From positions 2,170,001 through 2,234,000 of the forward strand of contig OZ243976.1 of assembly GCA_965214795.1 (NCBI GenBank): DNA of 64,000 nt, given 5' to 3'. The stretch comes from JAJDXW01 sp965214795 (GTDB taxonomy: Bacteria > Pseudomonadota > Gammaproteobacteria > HK1). The notes below the pieces were generated by a model. That model was not told the origin of the DNA. It was given only the letters and a program-made list of their open reading frames with translations, and ran no database searches. The position numbers were made by a program, and so were the translations under genes. Below, piece by piece: positions 23,597 through 33,163 of the stretch (position 1 is its first letter; each line of letters opens with the position of its first letter).

Positions 23597-26551
23597 CTAT
23601 CGTTCCTTCACCGGTACCATGCCGAATGTCGTGCCCCGGTCGCTATCGATCAGCCGCAGATCGAACCCGACCCGGCGCAGAGTTTCGCGACCGATGTGCA
23701 ATCCCATCCCCCGCCCACCGGGCTTTCTGCTGAAGCCGAATTCGAAGATCGCTTCCCGGTCACGGATATCGATTCCTGGCCCGCTATCCGAGACAAGCAA
23801 TGTGCCTTCGCGCTCATCGAGTTCAATGTTTCGTTCGAATCGAGGGTTCTGTTGCGACAGCCAGAAGATCGCGTTGTCCACCAAATTCACAAAGACGGGA
23901 TAGAAGCTCGACGGGAAGCCGACGATCTTTGCGTTAGCGAACGCCTCTGTCGCCGCTAACGATACGTCATGACGCGCCATACGCGCTCGAAACAGCTCCT
24001 GCAGGAAGTTCCCGATCTCGAAACCCCGGATTTCCACCGCCTTCCTGTAGAGGCGGCGCTGAAGGGGTGTGAACAGTGTCAAGTAGCCGTCAAGATGATC
24101 GAAGCTCGTTCGAATGCTGTCGTACAGCTCGCCCAACCCCTCGTTCACGTCCGCCCAGGCTTTCAATCTTCGCAAGCCGTTCCGAACCGATCGTATCGTG
24201 CCCGAAAACTCATGATTGATGATCTCGATAGCCATTCCCAACTGCGCCAACTGCGCATCGGCCTCGGCTTCCTCTTCCAGCAGGAGATTGCGTTGCTCGA
24301 TTGCCATCAATTGTTCGAGTGTCGAGCTCTTGCCCGTTACGTCTATGGCTTGAAGCTGTTCCAATAGCGAGCGCAACAAATCCACCTGTTCTTCAGTGAC
24401 CTTCAGCACCCTGGTTTCCAGCGCGTTCCTGGTTTCAACGAAACGCTCGTCGGGCATTCCCGCAAGATCAGTCCGCTGAAATTCGCTTAGCACCTCCCGC
24501 AGTTCCGACTCGACAGTCTTCAGGGACTGTCCCGCCACCTCCCGCGCCTTCGAAGCGACCGTGTCCGCCTCCGCCCTCACCGCTTGGCCCGATTCACGGG
24601 TATTTTTTCGCGCTTCTCGTCCAAGGCCATCCAGTGCGGCTTCCGTCCTGACACGAAGATCAAGCGACAACGCTGCCTTTCTGGCCTCTTCACCAACCAG
24701 CTCGTCAATGATATCGCGCGCCGGCCTGAACACATTCTCCTGAAGTGAAGCGACCTCTGCGTTGTATACTGCCCAGTCGCGAAGTGTGGCCTTGCTCAAT
24801 CCGATTCGCGGACGTGATATACGATAACGAGACTCCAGGTCCCTGAAGTCCGCTTGTGCTTGACGTTCGAGATCGAGTATCTTGCGCGCCGCCAGTTGGC
24901 TGTCCGCCATGCTGCACGCCGACCGTAATTCCGTTTCCACGCGCTCCGTCAACTCCAAGGCTTCTTTCTGCGGCCTGTCGTTCTTGAGTTCGTCAAAAAA
25001 AGTGTTCAGGTTGGCCTCGAATTCTCTCTTTCTCTCCGACACCTGCCTTTCACGCCGCTTCCTGGCCTTGTCTTCTCTCGAAAGCTCGGCTTTTCGCAGA
25101 TCGAATGATTCAGAGTGCACTCCTTCCGCCCGGAAGAAATCCGCTGCCATCTGCAGAAAGAAGTTCTGAAGAATCGAGCGGAACTGACGATAGGCCTTGT
25201 TCTCCTGGAACCCCTCTCGCCCGGCCTTCTCCAGAAGATTATGATTCCTGTTTGCATCGATCTCTACTGCTCCAAACATCTTTCGATGGGAAAAATAGTA
25301 ATAGTAGGCACTCTTCGTTCGCCTGAATTCGATGTCCAGCCAATCGTAGTCCGTGTCGCCATATGGCAGCACTCGAATCCCGTTCCGGTAAATGTATAGC
25401 CCTCCCAACCGTTCGGTTTTATTTGCCAGCCTAGCGTGTTCGCCTTGCGGGATCGTGGAGTGCCGGCTCTCGCCCTCGAAGGCGGCAAAGTCGATTGAGA
25501 ACGGGCCACAGAGCGTGCGCGCACCGCGCCCGCCGCTCCAAGGAATGACGTGATCGGCCATGGCCTCACCGTAGATCGAAATCTCACCCCGGAACTGGCC
25601 GAACTCGTCGAACCTGCCGCGCATTCGATGGTCCGTATTCTGAAATTCATCCGGAGTGAAAAACTCGTTCTCTTCGATCAAGTCGTCAGCCAGCTCGTCC
25701 GTCTTGTGATCGCGGAACGCGGTGTGAATCACGATTTGCGAGCCCGGCGTCATGGTATTGCCGAACCCGAGCAACGCTTTCTTCAAGGGCGTCGCTTTCT
25801 TCAGCGCAGCCGCCTTGCCGACTGTAGGATCTCCGTCAATGTCGTCTGCCAATAACGGCGAGGCCGGCTTGATGATGAAGTGCGTTCCGCTTCCGTTACC
25901 TCCGAGTGACGGCTCCCGGAGGTAGGAGTCGATATCTTGCGGATCTATATCGAATTGATTTAGCTCACCCGCAAGCTTTTCCAATACCGGCCGTTCGACG
26001 CCGCGACCGACACTTTCGGCGTTCGCACGAAACTCTTCTACCATCTCGGCCACATCATGTGCCGAAGGCAGCGTGCCCGATGAAAACGATCGTAGAGGGA
26101 CGTCGATGTCCTCGAGGTCGATGCCCGGCCATTCGAAAATACCCCAGTTCAGGAATGCCGCGGTGATATCCGACGCCCCATCGTCGGTTTTCGCGCGAGT
26201 GAGGACCAAGAGTTGCGGACCGATGGCCGCAATTGCAAGCCTCCCGATTCCTTTCTCCCCGAGCATCGGGCGCGGTTCCTTGTCCGGGTCTTGCGGGGGG
26301 CGACGACCGGGATCGAGTTTGCTTTCCGTGCCGATTGTCAGCCATCTCGTCGTGAAATCGCCCCGGCTCATCCCGACACCGTCGTCTCTCAGGACGAACA
26401 GACCATCCGAACGGTAATAGTCGATCTCGACGTGATCGGCATAGGCGTCGTGCGCGTTCTTGAACAGCTCGCTGATCGCCGTCGGAATACCGGCGATCTG
26501 TTGTCTGCCGAGCATATCGAGCGTGCGGGCGCGAGCCTTGAACGTTGCCAT
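23597..26551 (-). CDS. Large GHKL protein: MutL/Hsp90-like ATPase joined to a histidine-kinase module
   Basis: ATG 26551 overlaps the methylase stop (TGATG) and gives 984 residues. Residues about 10-240 are a GHKL ATPase: N-box SELFKNAHDA, G1 DDGVGMS (56-62), G2 GEKGIGRLAI (98-107). A long coiled-coil region follows (about 530-760). Then comes an H-box-like helix, IEIINHEFSGTIRSVRNGLR, with His780, and a second GHKL fold with FVNLVDNAIFWL, VSDSGPGID and RKPGGRGMGLHIGRETL, typical of histidine kinases. Two GHKL modules in one chain are unusual. MutL/MORC-type GHKL ATPases are known in some restriction-modification operons. Kinase activity toward the downstream receiver is inferred. Confidence 0.8.
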   Translation of the reverse strand: MATFKARARTLDMLGRQQIAGIPTAISELFKNAHDAYADHVEIDYYRSDGLFVLRDDGVGMSRGDFTTRWLTIGTESKLDPGRRPPQDPDKEPRPMLGEKGIGRLAIAAIGPQLLVLTRAKTDDGASDITAAFLNWGIFEWPGIDLEDIDVPLRSFSSGTLPSAHDVAEMVEEFRANAESVGRGVERPVLEKLAGELNQFDIDPQDIDSYLREPSLGGNGSGTHFIIKPASPLLADDIDGDPTVGKAAALKKATPLKKALLGFGNTMTPGSQIVIHTAFRDHKTDELADDLIEENEFFTPDEFQNTDHRMRGRFDEFGQFRGEISIYGEAMADHVIPWSGGRGARTLCGPFSIDFAAFEGESRHSTIPQGEHARLANKTERLGGLYIYRNGIRVLPYGDTDYDWLDIEFRRTKSAYYYYFSHRKMFGAVEIDANRNHNLLEKAGREGFQENKAYRQFRSILQNFFLQMAADFFRAEGVHSESFDLRKAELSREDKARKRRERQVSERKREFEANLNTFFDELKNDRPQKEALELTERVETELRSACSMADSQLAARKILDLERQAQADFRDLESRYRISRPRIGLSKATLRDWAVYNAEVASLQENVFRPARDIIDELVGEEARKAALSLDLRVRTEAALDGLGREARKNTRESGQAVRAEADTVASKAREVAGQSLKTVESELREVLSEFQRTDLAGMPDERFVETRNALETRVLKVTEEQVDLLRSLLEQLQAIDVTGKSSTLEQLMAIEQRNLLLEEEAEADAQLAQLGMAIEIINHEFSGTIRSVRNGLRRLKAWADVNEGLGELYDSIRTSFDHLDGYLTLFTPLQRRLYRKAVEIRGFEIGNFLQELFRARMARHDVSLAATEAFANAKIVGFPSSFYPVFVNLVDNAIFWLSQQNPRFERNIELDEREGTLLVSDSGPGIDIRDREAIFEFGFSRKPGGRGMGLHIGRETLRRVGFDLRLIDSDRGTTFGMVPVKER

Positions 26552-27639
26552 CAGGACAGTCTTCCCACATCCTTCAGATGCTCGATGCACCGATGACCGA
26601 TGAGCTTCGCCAAACGGACCGGAACCGCATTTCCGATCTGCCTTGCCATCGACTCCATGCTCCCCTCGAATACGAAGTCCTCGGGAAATGTCTGCAAACA
26701 AGCCGCCTCTCGAATGCTGATTGCCCTGTTTTGCTCCGGGTGACCGAAGCGCCCGTTCGAATAGCTCGTGCACCGTGTGGTAAGCCCCGATGCGGGTGCG
26801 TCCCACGACATTCGACCGTAGACATCGCTATAGCCGGAAACTCCCTTGTGGCATTCTAGTTGCAGGTGTTTCGGCCAGTCCCGGTTACCTCCGCCCTGGG
26901 GTGTCGCTTCGATACGCTTCAGGTTGCGCGCCGAAAGATTTGCCGCTCTGTGATTCGGTATCTCCTGGTGCTTCTCTCCCGCTCGAATCGGTGGAAGATG
27001 GCCGATCAAGTCCCGGACCGTGGCGTATCGTTCGTTCGGCGTCCCCGGCCCGTGCGTCTCTTCCGGCAGGCGGATTGCTCCGTAGCGGCTCCCCACCAGG
27101 ACGAGCCGCCGGCGGCTTTGCGGTATCCCGTACTTGGCAAGCGTTATCGGCCGGTAGTCCACTTCGTAACCCGCCTCGCTCAGTCGCCGCAGGAAATCGC
27201 CGAAGGGCTGGCTGTCCGCATCCAGCTTCTGCAAGCCCGGAACGTTCTCCACAAACACGAGGTCCGGCTGGCACTCTGCCACCAGACGTGTAAAGTAGGC
27301 AAGCAACGGGACGCGCTCATCCCGATCCAGCTTCGGCCGTGTCGTATTCTGCTTGGTGAAGGGCTGACACGGCGCACACCCGCTGAACAGCAAGGGGTAC
27401 GAGCGCTCAGCCTCTACCCGGGATCGGACTGCTTCAACGCTCAGCTTGCGGATATCTGCAAACTCGAAATGTGCGTCGGGAAAGTTGGCCTCGAAGCTCG
27501 CCTTGGCGTCCGCATCGTGATCCAGCGCGAACGCAATTTTCATCCCGGCTGCCTGAAAACCGCGGCTCGTGCCGCCGCAGCCGGCAAAGAAGTCATACAC
27601 CTGAACAGTCGCCGGGTCACTACGTCGGGTCACGTTCAC
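26551..27639 (-). CDS. C5-cytosine DNA methyltransferase
   Basis: The 362-residue product starts at GTG 27639. The m5C motifs are in order: I DFFAGCGGTSRGF, IV FSGCAPCQPF with the catalytic Cys, VI VFVENVPG, VIII GIPQSRRRLVLVG, and X RQIGNAVPVRLA. The target-recognition region lies between VIII and X; its specificity cannot be read. The gene overlaps vsr upstream and the GHKL gene downstream, so it is translated as part of one unit. It should modify host DNA in partnership with the Vsr-like nuclease. Confidence 0.93.
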   Translation of the reverse strand: MNVTRRSDPATVQVYDFFAGCGGTSRGFQAAGMKIAFALDHDADAKASFEANFPDAHFEFADIRKLSVEAVRSRVEAERSYPLLFSGCAPCQPFTKQNTTRPKLDRDERVPLLAYFTRLVAECQPDLVFVENVPGLQKLDADSQPFGDFLRRLSEAGYEVDYRPITLAKYGIPQSRRRLVLVGSRYGAIRLPEETHGPGTPNERYATVRDLIGHLPPIRAGEKHQEIPNHRAANLSARNLKRIEATPQGGGNRDWPKHLQLECHKGVSGYSDVYGRMSWDAPASGLTTRCTSYSNGRFGHPEQNRAISIREAACLQTFPEDFVFEGSMESMARQIGNAVPVRLAKLIGHRCIEHLKDVGRLS

Positions 27640-28208
27640 TCACCGCATTCAGGCGCGGAAGCGCTTACGGCGCATAAGCCCGCATCCGACCTGCCTGGCG
27701 CTGGAAGCAGACGCACCGGCGACTCGAGTCCCGGTGCCGATGCATGAGCTTCCATAGTCGCAACCGCCGGGGCGTTCCCCCGCTCGTTGACAACCCCTCC
27801 CTGGTTGATCGATGCAGCCAGCCTGCGTTCGACCGCCGCCCCGTCCCCCGTTTCACACTGCCAGATGACGAGGACCCGCCAGCCAAGCGCCCTCAAGGCC
27901 GCTTCCTGGCGTGCGTCACGGACGACATTGGCTGTGAACTTTTTCTTCCAGAAGGCAATCCGGGACTTGGGGGTGGAGGCGTGCCGACAGCCTTCGTGTC
28001 GATGCCAGAAGCAGCCGTGTACGAAGACGGCCAGCCGGTGTTTCGGGAACACCAGGTCCGGGCGGCCGGGTAGATCCTTGCGTTGCAGCCGGAAGCGCAG
28101 GCCCATCCGGTGAGCGATGCGACGGACGGCAAGTTCGGGGGCCGTGTCGCGTCCGCGGATGCCCGCCATCATCTTGCTTCGTGTCGTGCTGCCCACGATG
28201 TCGGTCAT
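27636..28208 (-). CDS. vsr: Vsr-type (very short patch repair) endonuclease
   Basis: The 190-residue protein matches Vsr over about 1-135: TRSKMMAGIRGRDTAPELAV, GRPDLVFPKHRLAVFVHGCF with WHRHEGC, and FWKKKFTANVVRDARQEAAL. The catalytic Asp and metal/zinc residues are present. A C-terminal extension of about 50 residues is Ala/Pro-rich and overlaps the next gene by three bases. Classic Vsr nicks T:G mismatches made by m5C deamination. In restriction operons Vsr-fold proteins can instead act as the restriction nuclease. Either role fits here. Confidence 0.88.
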   Translation of the reverse strand: MTDIVGSTTRSKMMAGIRGRDTAPELAVRRIAHRMGLRFRLQRKDLPGRPDLVFPKHRLAVFVHGCFWHRHEGCRHASTPKSRIAFWKKKFTANVVRDARQEAALRALGWRVLVIWQCETGDGAAVERRLAASINQGGVVNERGNAPAVATMEAHASAPGLESPVRLLPAPGRSDAGLCAVSASAPECGE

Positions 28209-29383
28209 GCGCCGGATTCTAGCAGGCGGGACATGAGGGAGGCATCGAGGTCCAGCGTGGTTCCCGAGTTGGTCTCTGCGATGGCGATTGCCGAGCGCGC
28301 TGTTTGGACCAAGCGCACGTATTGACGCTGACGGTTGAGCGGAGGTACGGGTAGCGGCAAGCTGGCCAGACTCACGATGTTTACATTGTAGTTCCCAGCG
28401 GTTGTACGTGCCAGTCCTAAAATAATCCTCCTCAGGTCTGAACTGCCGAGAGTATCAACAGCGTACTCGGGCAAAACTGCGCCATCAAGCGGAATCCGCG
28501 CTCGGATCAAATAGGATGCGTATGCAGCATCTCGATCACCGCGAAACACGGCACATCGACCAATAAGATCAGGATTGCCATTTGTGCGGACGAACAGAAT
28601 GTCACCATCTTTCAACCGGACAGTATTTCCTTCTCTGTCGTCAAGTGCAGCAAACTTCACTCCATTCCAGTCAATGGCACCATGCAATATATTCGGGATT
28701 CTCAGTACTGGAAGAGATCTTCCGGTAGCCTCTATATAGCATTTTTTAGATGTTCCATAGCGGAATTCTTCAACAATTTCTCCAAACTGCCGAATTTCCC
28801 ACCCCATCGGGTTCTCGACCGGATCTCCGAACATCTTCACGAACAGCGCCGGTATGAATTCCCCCATCAACTCCTGTGCCCGCGCTCGCAATCGCTCGAT
28901 CTTCGACGCCCGGTTCAGGACGCCGACGATCCGCCGCTGCTCATCGAGTGGGGGGAGAGGTACTGGAAGCGACATAAGGGCGTTCATGTCGGCTCGCGGC
29001 ATCCGTGCACCCGTCACCGATGCCATGACGTATTCGACAGTCTCCTTTCTCCGAAGCACGTATGCAATGAATTCACGAGCAACTCCATTGCGCGGGAGAA
29101 GCGGAACCAGCTCCGTCGAGCACCTGCCAGCAAATTCAGGAGCAACGACCTTGTTCAAGTATGGCCGGAGCTTCGCATATAGGACATGACGGTCGTCGAA
29201 TCGAAATGTCGTACTCCTCTGGTTTCCAATACGTGAACCGTTATTGAAGTTGAAAGTGCCGTTGTCCGATTCCACATGTTCAACGCCCACGAACGGGAGC
29301 CCCGAGGCAATCGGGTCGTCAGGGTGAAGTCCCTGGCGATCCATGTCGCAGAGCTCGCCAAGCGGAACGATGGGAAAGCTCAT
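28205..29383 (-). CDS. hsdS: Type I restriction specificity subunit
   Basis: The 392-residue HsdS has two target-recognition domains, each ending in a conserved helix region: LPPLDEQRRIVGVLNRASKI after the first and PLNRQRQYVRLVQTARSAIA after the second. The first contains KLRPYLNKVVAPEFAGRCST. It overlaps vsr downstream (28205-28208) and hsdM upstream (29380-29383) by four bases each. GC is visibly lower in the second recognition domain (28380-28900), which fits domain exchange. Confidence 0.92.
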   Translation of the reverse strand: MSFPIVPLGELCDMDRQGLHPDDPIASGLPFVGVEHVESDNGTFNFNNGSRIGNQRSTTFRFDDRHVLYAKLRPYLNKVVAPEFAGRCSTELVPLLPRNGVAREFIAYVLRRKETVEYVMASVTGARMPRADMNALMSLPVPLPPLDEQRRIVGVLNRASKIERLRARAQELMGEFIPALFVKMFGDPVENPMGWEIRQFGEIVEEFRYGTSKKCYIEATGRSLPVLRIPNILHGAIDWNGVKFAALDDREGNTVRLKDGDILFVRTNGNPDLIGRCAVFRGDRDAAYASYLIRARIPLDGAVLPEYAVDTLGSSDLRRIILGLARTTAGNYNVNIVSLASLPLPVPPLNRQRQYVRLVQTARSAIAIAETNSGTTLDLDASLMSRLLESGA

Positions 29384-31011
29384 TTCGCCACCGCCCCCCG
29401 CACCGCCTCGGCCAATTCGTCGATCTCGCTCAGGATTTCCGTCTCAATCGCCCGCAGTTCGTCGAGGATTTCCAGCGGGTCGCGGTGCTCGACCTTGGCC
29501 CGGTTCTGCGGGCGATGTCGGCCGGCGCTGAGGTTGAAGTCGGCGGTGCGGATCGCGTCAGCCTCGGCGAACCACCAGTTTTCGGTCCAGCCGGCGGCAG
29601 TGTCCCGGTCCCTCCATGCCTCCCACCGCGCATCCCGCTCGCGGAACGCCTCGATCAGGCCGGGCAGGTCGTCGTCGTCGATCGGCATGTCGTGGTTGGC
29701 GTCGAGCTTGAAGCCGTCGTTCCCGGCGTGGAGGAACATGACGCGCTCCGTCGCGCCGCCCTTGCGGAAGACCAGCACCGAGGTCTTGACGCCGGAATAG
29801 GGGTTGAACACGCCACCCGGAAGGGACAGCACCGTCTCCACCGTGTTGTTCTCGACCAGCTTGCGGCGCAACCCCCGGTGCGCGCCGGTGGAGCCGAACA
29901 GCACGCCTTCGGGCACCACGACGCCGCAACGCCCGCCGTCCTTCAGGTGGTTGAGCATGTACTGCAGGAACAGGAGTTCGGTCTGCGCCGTCCGCCCGAC
30001 CTTCACGTCCTCGACGATGCGGTCCCGGTCCAGCCGCCCGGAAAATGGGGGATTGGCGAGGATCACGTCGAAGCCGCGCGCCGGGAACCCGAGTTCCGCC
30101 TTCGCCGCCCGGTCGAGGGAACGGGTGAGCGCGTCGCGGCGCAGGATGCGCACCCGGTCGAGGCCGCGCAGGGTCAGGTTCATGGTGGCGAGCCGGACCA
30201 TCTGCGGGTCCACGTCGGCGCCGTAGAACGTCTCCTCCTGCAACTGCTTCACCGCGTCGCGGCTCAGTATGTCGCCAAGGCCGCGCCGGACGGTCTTGCC
30301 CTCCGCGTCGACCTCCTCGATCCCGGCGGACGACGAATTGGCCAGCCGGATGTGATCCCAGGCCCCGACCAGGAAGCCGGCCGTCCCCGCCGCCGGGTCG
30401 CAGACCGTCTCGCCGAGCCGAGGATCGACGAGACGGACCAGCGCGCGGATGACGTGGCGCGGCGTTCGGAACTGGCCGAGCTCGCCCGCCTGCCGGATCT
30501 GGCGCAGCACGTGCTCGAACAGGTCGCCTTTGGTGTCCGCGTCCACCCGGTCGAGATGCAGGTCGTTCAACTGGCTGACGACCTGGGTGAGCACGGTCGG
30601 TTCATCGATCACCAGCCGGGCGCCGTCCATGAAGTCGGTGACACCGTTCGCGGCAAGCTCGGCATGGAACGGAAAGACCTCCTCGCGCACCCAGTTGACC
30701 AGCCGCTCGCCGTTCATCGCCTGCGCCCAGGACGACCAGCGCAGCCGCTCGCGCGGGACCGTGCCTGCGCCGGGCTCGCGGGCATTGCGCGGATCGCGCA
30801 GGGTCCATTCGCCGTCGAACGCGCTGGCATGGGGTTCGGCCCCCGGCCGCCCTGCCGCGCGCACCCGCGCCGCGTCCGCCGCCTCGTACATGTAGAAGTA
30901 GATCAGGAAGCTGAGCTGTTCGGCGTTCTGGGCCGGGTTCGGATAGCCGCCGCCGAAGAGGTAATCGCGGATGCGGTCGATGCCGCGCCGGAGCTCGGGG
31001 GTCATCGGCAT
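29380..31011 (-). CDS. hsdM: Type I restriction N6-adenine methyltransferase subunit
   Basis: ATG 31011 gives 543 residues; MTPELRR six bases further on is an alternative. The N-terminal HsdM bundle (YLFGGGYPNPAQNAEQLSFL) is followed by the SAM site DPAAGTAGFLVGAW and the catalytic motif DVILANPPFSG. It forms the methylase core with HsdS and joins HsdR for cleavage. It overlaps hsdS by four bases and follows hsdR by four. Confidence 0.94.
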   Translation of the reverse strand: MPMTPELRRGIDRIRDYLFGGGYPNPAQNAEQLSFLIYFYMYEAADAARVRAAGRPGAEPHASAFDGEWTLRDPRNAREPGAGTVPRERLRWSSWAQAMNGERLVNWVREEVFPFHAELAANGVTDFMDGARLVIDEPTVLTQVVSQLNDLHLDRVDADTKGDLFEHVLRQIRQAGELGQFRTPRHVIRALVRLVDPRLGETVCDPAAGTAGFLVGAWDHIRLANSSSAGIEEVDAEGKTVRRGLGDILSRDAVKQLQEETFYGADVDPQMVRLATMNLTLRGLDRVRILRRDALTRSLDRAAKAELGFPARGFDVILANPPFSGRLDRDRIVEDVKVGRTAQTELLFLQYMLNHLKDGGRCGVVVPEGVLFGSTGAHRGLRRKLVENNTVETVLSLPGGVFNPYSGVKTSVLVFRKGGATERVMFLHAGNDGFKLDANHDMPIDDDDLPGLIEAFRERDARWEAWRDRDTAAGWTENWWFAEADAIRTADFNLSAGRHRPQNRAKVEHRDPLEILDELRAIETEILSEIDELAEAVRGAVAK

Positions 31012-31015
31012 GCCG

Positions 31016-33163
31016 CTACCGCTCCCCGGCGCGGTCGCCCGCGGGCGCGCGGGCCTCCCGCCTTCCGCCGAACACCACCGCGTTGAACCCCGCAATCAGC
31101 TTGCCGAGGGATGCTTCGCCGCCGAATACCCGCCGCGCCTGGTCGTAGCCCCCGAGGGCGGTGAAGGGGTGTTCGTCAAAGTCGTAATCGCCGAACGCCT
31201 CCATGCTCATCGCGTCGGCCTTGACCCGGCTTCTGATGAGCCCCGCCCATCTTGCCTGCTCCGCATCGAACTCCTTGTGCTCGCCCCGCCACGCCTCGAC
31301 GCGCACCCCGATCTCCGCCGCCCGAGCCTCGTGCTCCGGCGTGCGCACGATGCGGCCGCTCTCGTCGAGTACCAGCCATTCGCGGCTTTCGGGGTCGATG
31401 TGGTCGTCCACATCCAGCGTCAGCAGCATCCGGGGCTCGCCGGGGCGGTAACCGGGCGGCGGTGGTTCCCGGACAACGCCGCCCCCGGTCTCCGTGTCGT
31501 CGTCGCCGTGGAAGTCCGTCACGCCGACGAAGTCGAAGATCGTGAACCCGGTCTTGCCGATGTGGTCCGCCTTGCGCGTGCCCCGCCCGCGCATCTGCCG
31601 GTAGAGGATGGCGCTGCGCGTGAACCGCGCCATCACGAGGTTCACCGCCTCCGGGCAGTCGAAACCGGTGTCGAGCATGTTCACGCTGACGATTATCTTC
31701 GGATAGTCCTCTTCCTTGAAGCGCTTGATGATGGCGCTCGCGTCGGTCGGCGGGCCGTCGCCGACATCGCTCACCACGAAGTCGGCATAGCGCGTGGCCG
31801 GGTGAGGCTTCAGGTCCGCGAAGTGCTGGTCGAACATCTCCGCCAAGGTCTCGGCATGGCGCCGGGTCACCGCGAACACGATGGTCTTGCCCCAGGCGGG
31901 CCAGCGTCGGACGCCGTCCCGGCCCATGAAGCCCTTCTCGTGCGCGTCGCGGAACTCCCGAACCATCGCGCGATTGCGCTCGGGGATGGTGAACTTGCGC
32001 TCCAGCGCCCGCGGGTCCACGGTGATCCGGTCCGAGGTGGCGAACAGCGCCTCGAACTCCGTCCGCGTAGCCTCGTCCATCGCGCTCCAGTCGAGCTCGT
32101 CGCGGTTGACCGCAAACCCGCCCTCGGCGGCGGTCTTCACCGTCATCGCCCGGTAGATGCGGTAGGGCACCAAGTGGCCTTCCTTGATGGCCCGACGCAG
32201 GGCATAGCGATAGGTGGGTTCGGAAAGCTCGAAGAAGAGCAGCGTGTCCCGAACGAACCGCCCGTCCTCGGGATCGGGGAGCTCGTCGGCGTCTGCCGTG
32301 CACGGAGTCGCCGTCAGGCCGAGCTGGATGCCGTCGAAGTGCCGCAGCACGCCGCTCCACTTGCCGTAGATCGAGCGGTGGCACTCGTCGGTGATCACGA
32401 TGTCGAAGTAGCCCGGCGAGAGCGTGCGGTATTCCGCGATCATGGTCTGAAGGGTGGCCATCGTAACGCGCTTGGCGCGGTCGAAGACGCGGCCGGGCCG
32501 CAGCACATGGCAGGGATAGTCGCGGAGGTGATCGGTGAAGGCGTCCTCGGCTTGGCCCGCCAGGGCGATGCGGTCGACGAGGAACAGCACGCGGGTGACG
32601 ATCCCCGCCTCGAACAGCCGCTTGACGAAGGCCGCCGCCGTGCGGGTCTTGCCGGTTCCCGTCGCCATCTCGACCAGCAGCTTGCGCCGCCCCCGCGAGA
32701 CTTCGGCGGACAGCGCCTCGATGCAGGCGATCTGGTAGCCGCGGTCGACGATCCGGCGGTCGATGGCGACTGTCGACAGGTCGCGGCGCATACGGCGCGC
32801 GGCGACCCGCCGTTCGAGGTCGTCCTGCGAGTAGAAACCCGCGATCTCGCGCGCGTGCGCGTCCGTCTCCCGATCCAGGAACCGCACTTCCTCGCCGTTC
32901 GACAGGAAGACGAACGGCACCCCGAGCTGTTCGGCGTAGTGTCGCCCCTGGTCCTGCGCCGCGATGGGGTCGATGCGCGCGCGCTTGGCCTCCAGCGCGG
33001 CCATCGGCCGGCCCTGCCGGTCGCAGAGCACGTAGTCGGCCTGCGTGCCGTCGGGTAGCGCGTGCTCGAACAGGACGCTCGAGCCGTCGGTCAGGTTCCA
33101 GCCCGCGTCCGCAAGCAGGGCGTCGATCTCGACCCGCGCGAAGGCTTCCGTCGTGCCGCTCAT
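31016..33163 (-). CDS. hsdR: Type I restriction endonuclease subunit (EcoEI-like HsdR)
   Basis: ATG 33163 overlaps the VapC stop and gives 715 residues. The N-terminal nuclease domain shows the PD-(D/E)xK pattern (ADYVLCDRQGRPMAALEAKR). Walker A MATGTGKTRT lies at 166-175, the DECH box at 259-262 (VITDECHRSIYG) and motif VI in RQMRGRGTRK. It translocates DNA using ATP and cuts unmodified DNA in complex with HsdM/HsdS. The length fits the shorter EcoEI-type HsdR. Confidence 0.93.
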   Translation of the reverse strand: MSGTTEAFARVEIDALLADAGWNLTDGSSVLFEHALPDGTQADYVLCDRQGRPMAALEAKRARIDPIAAQDQGRHYAEQLGVPFVFLSNGEEVRFLDRETDAHAREIAGFYSQDDLERRVAARRMRRDLSTVAIDRRIVDRGYQIACIEALSAEVSRGRRKLLVEMATGTGKTRTAAAFVKRLFEAGIVTRVLFLVDRIALAGQAEDAFTDHLRDYPCHVLRPGRVFDRAKRVTMATLQTMIAEYRTLSPGYFDIVITDECHRSIYGKWSGVLRHFDGIQLGLTATPCTADADELPDPEDGRFVRDTLLFFELSEPTYRYALRRAIKEGHLVPYRIYRAMTVKTAAEGGFAVNRDELDWSAMDEATRTEFEALFATSDRITVDPRALERKFTIPERNRAMVREFRDAHEKGFMGRDGVRRWPAWGKTIVFAVTRRHAETLAEMFDQHFADLKPHPATRYADFVVSDVGDGPPTDASAIIKRFKEEDYPKIIVSVNMLDTGFDCPEAVNLVMARFTRSAILYRQMRGRGTRKADHIGKTGFTIFDFVGVTDFHGDDDTETGGGVVREPPPPGYRPGEPRMLLTLDVDDHIDPESREWLVLDESGRIVRTPEHEARAAEIGVRVEAWRGEHKEFDAEQARWAGLIRSRVKADAMSMEAFGDYDFDEHPFTALGGYDQARRVFGGEASLGKLIAGFNAVVFGGRREARAPAGDRAGER

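Noticed and set aside
29485..33058. Long plus-strand open frames across hsdM and hsdR
   Set aside because: They lie opposite conserved restriction genes, and their composition is that expected from GC-rich antisense frames.
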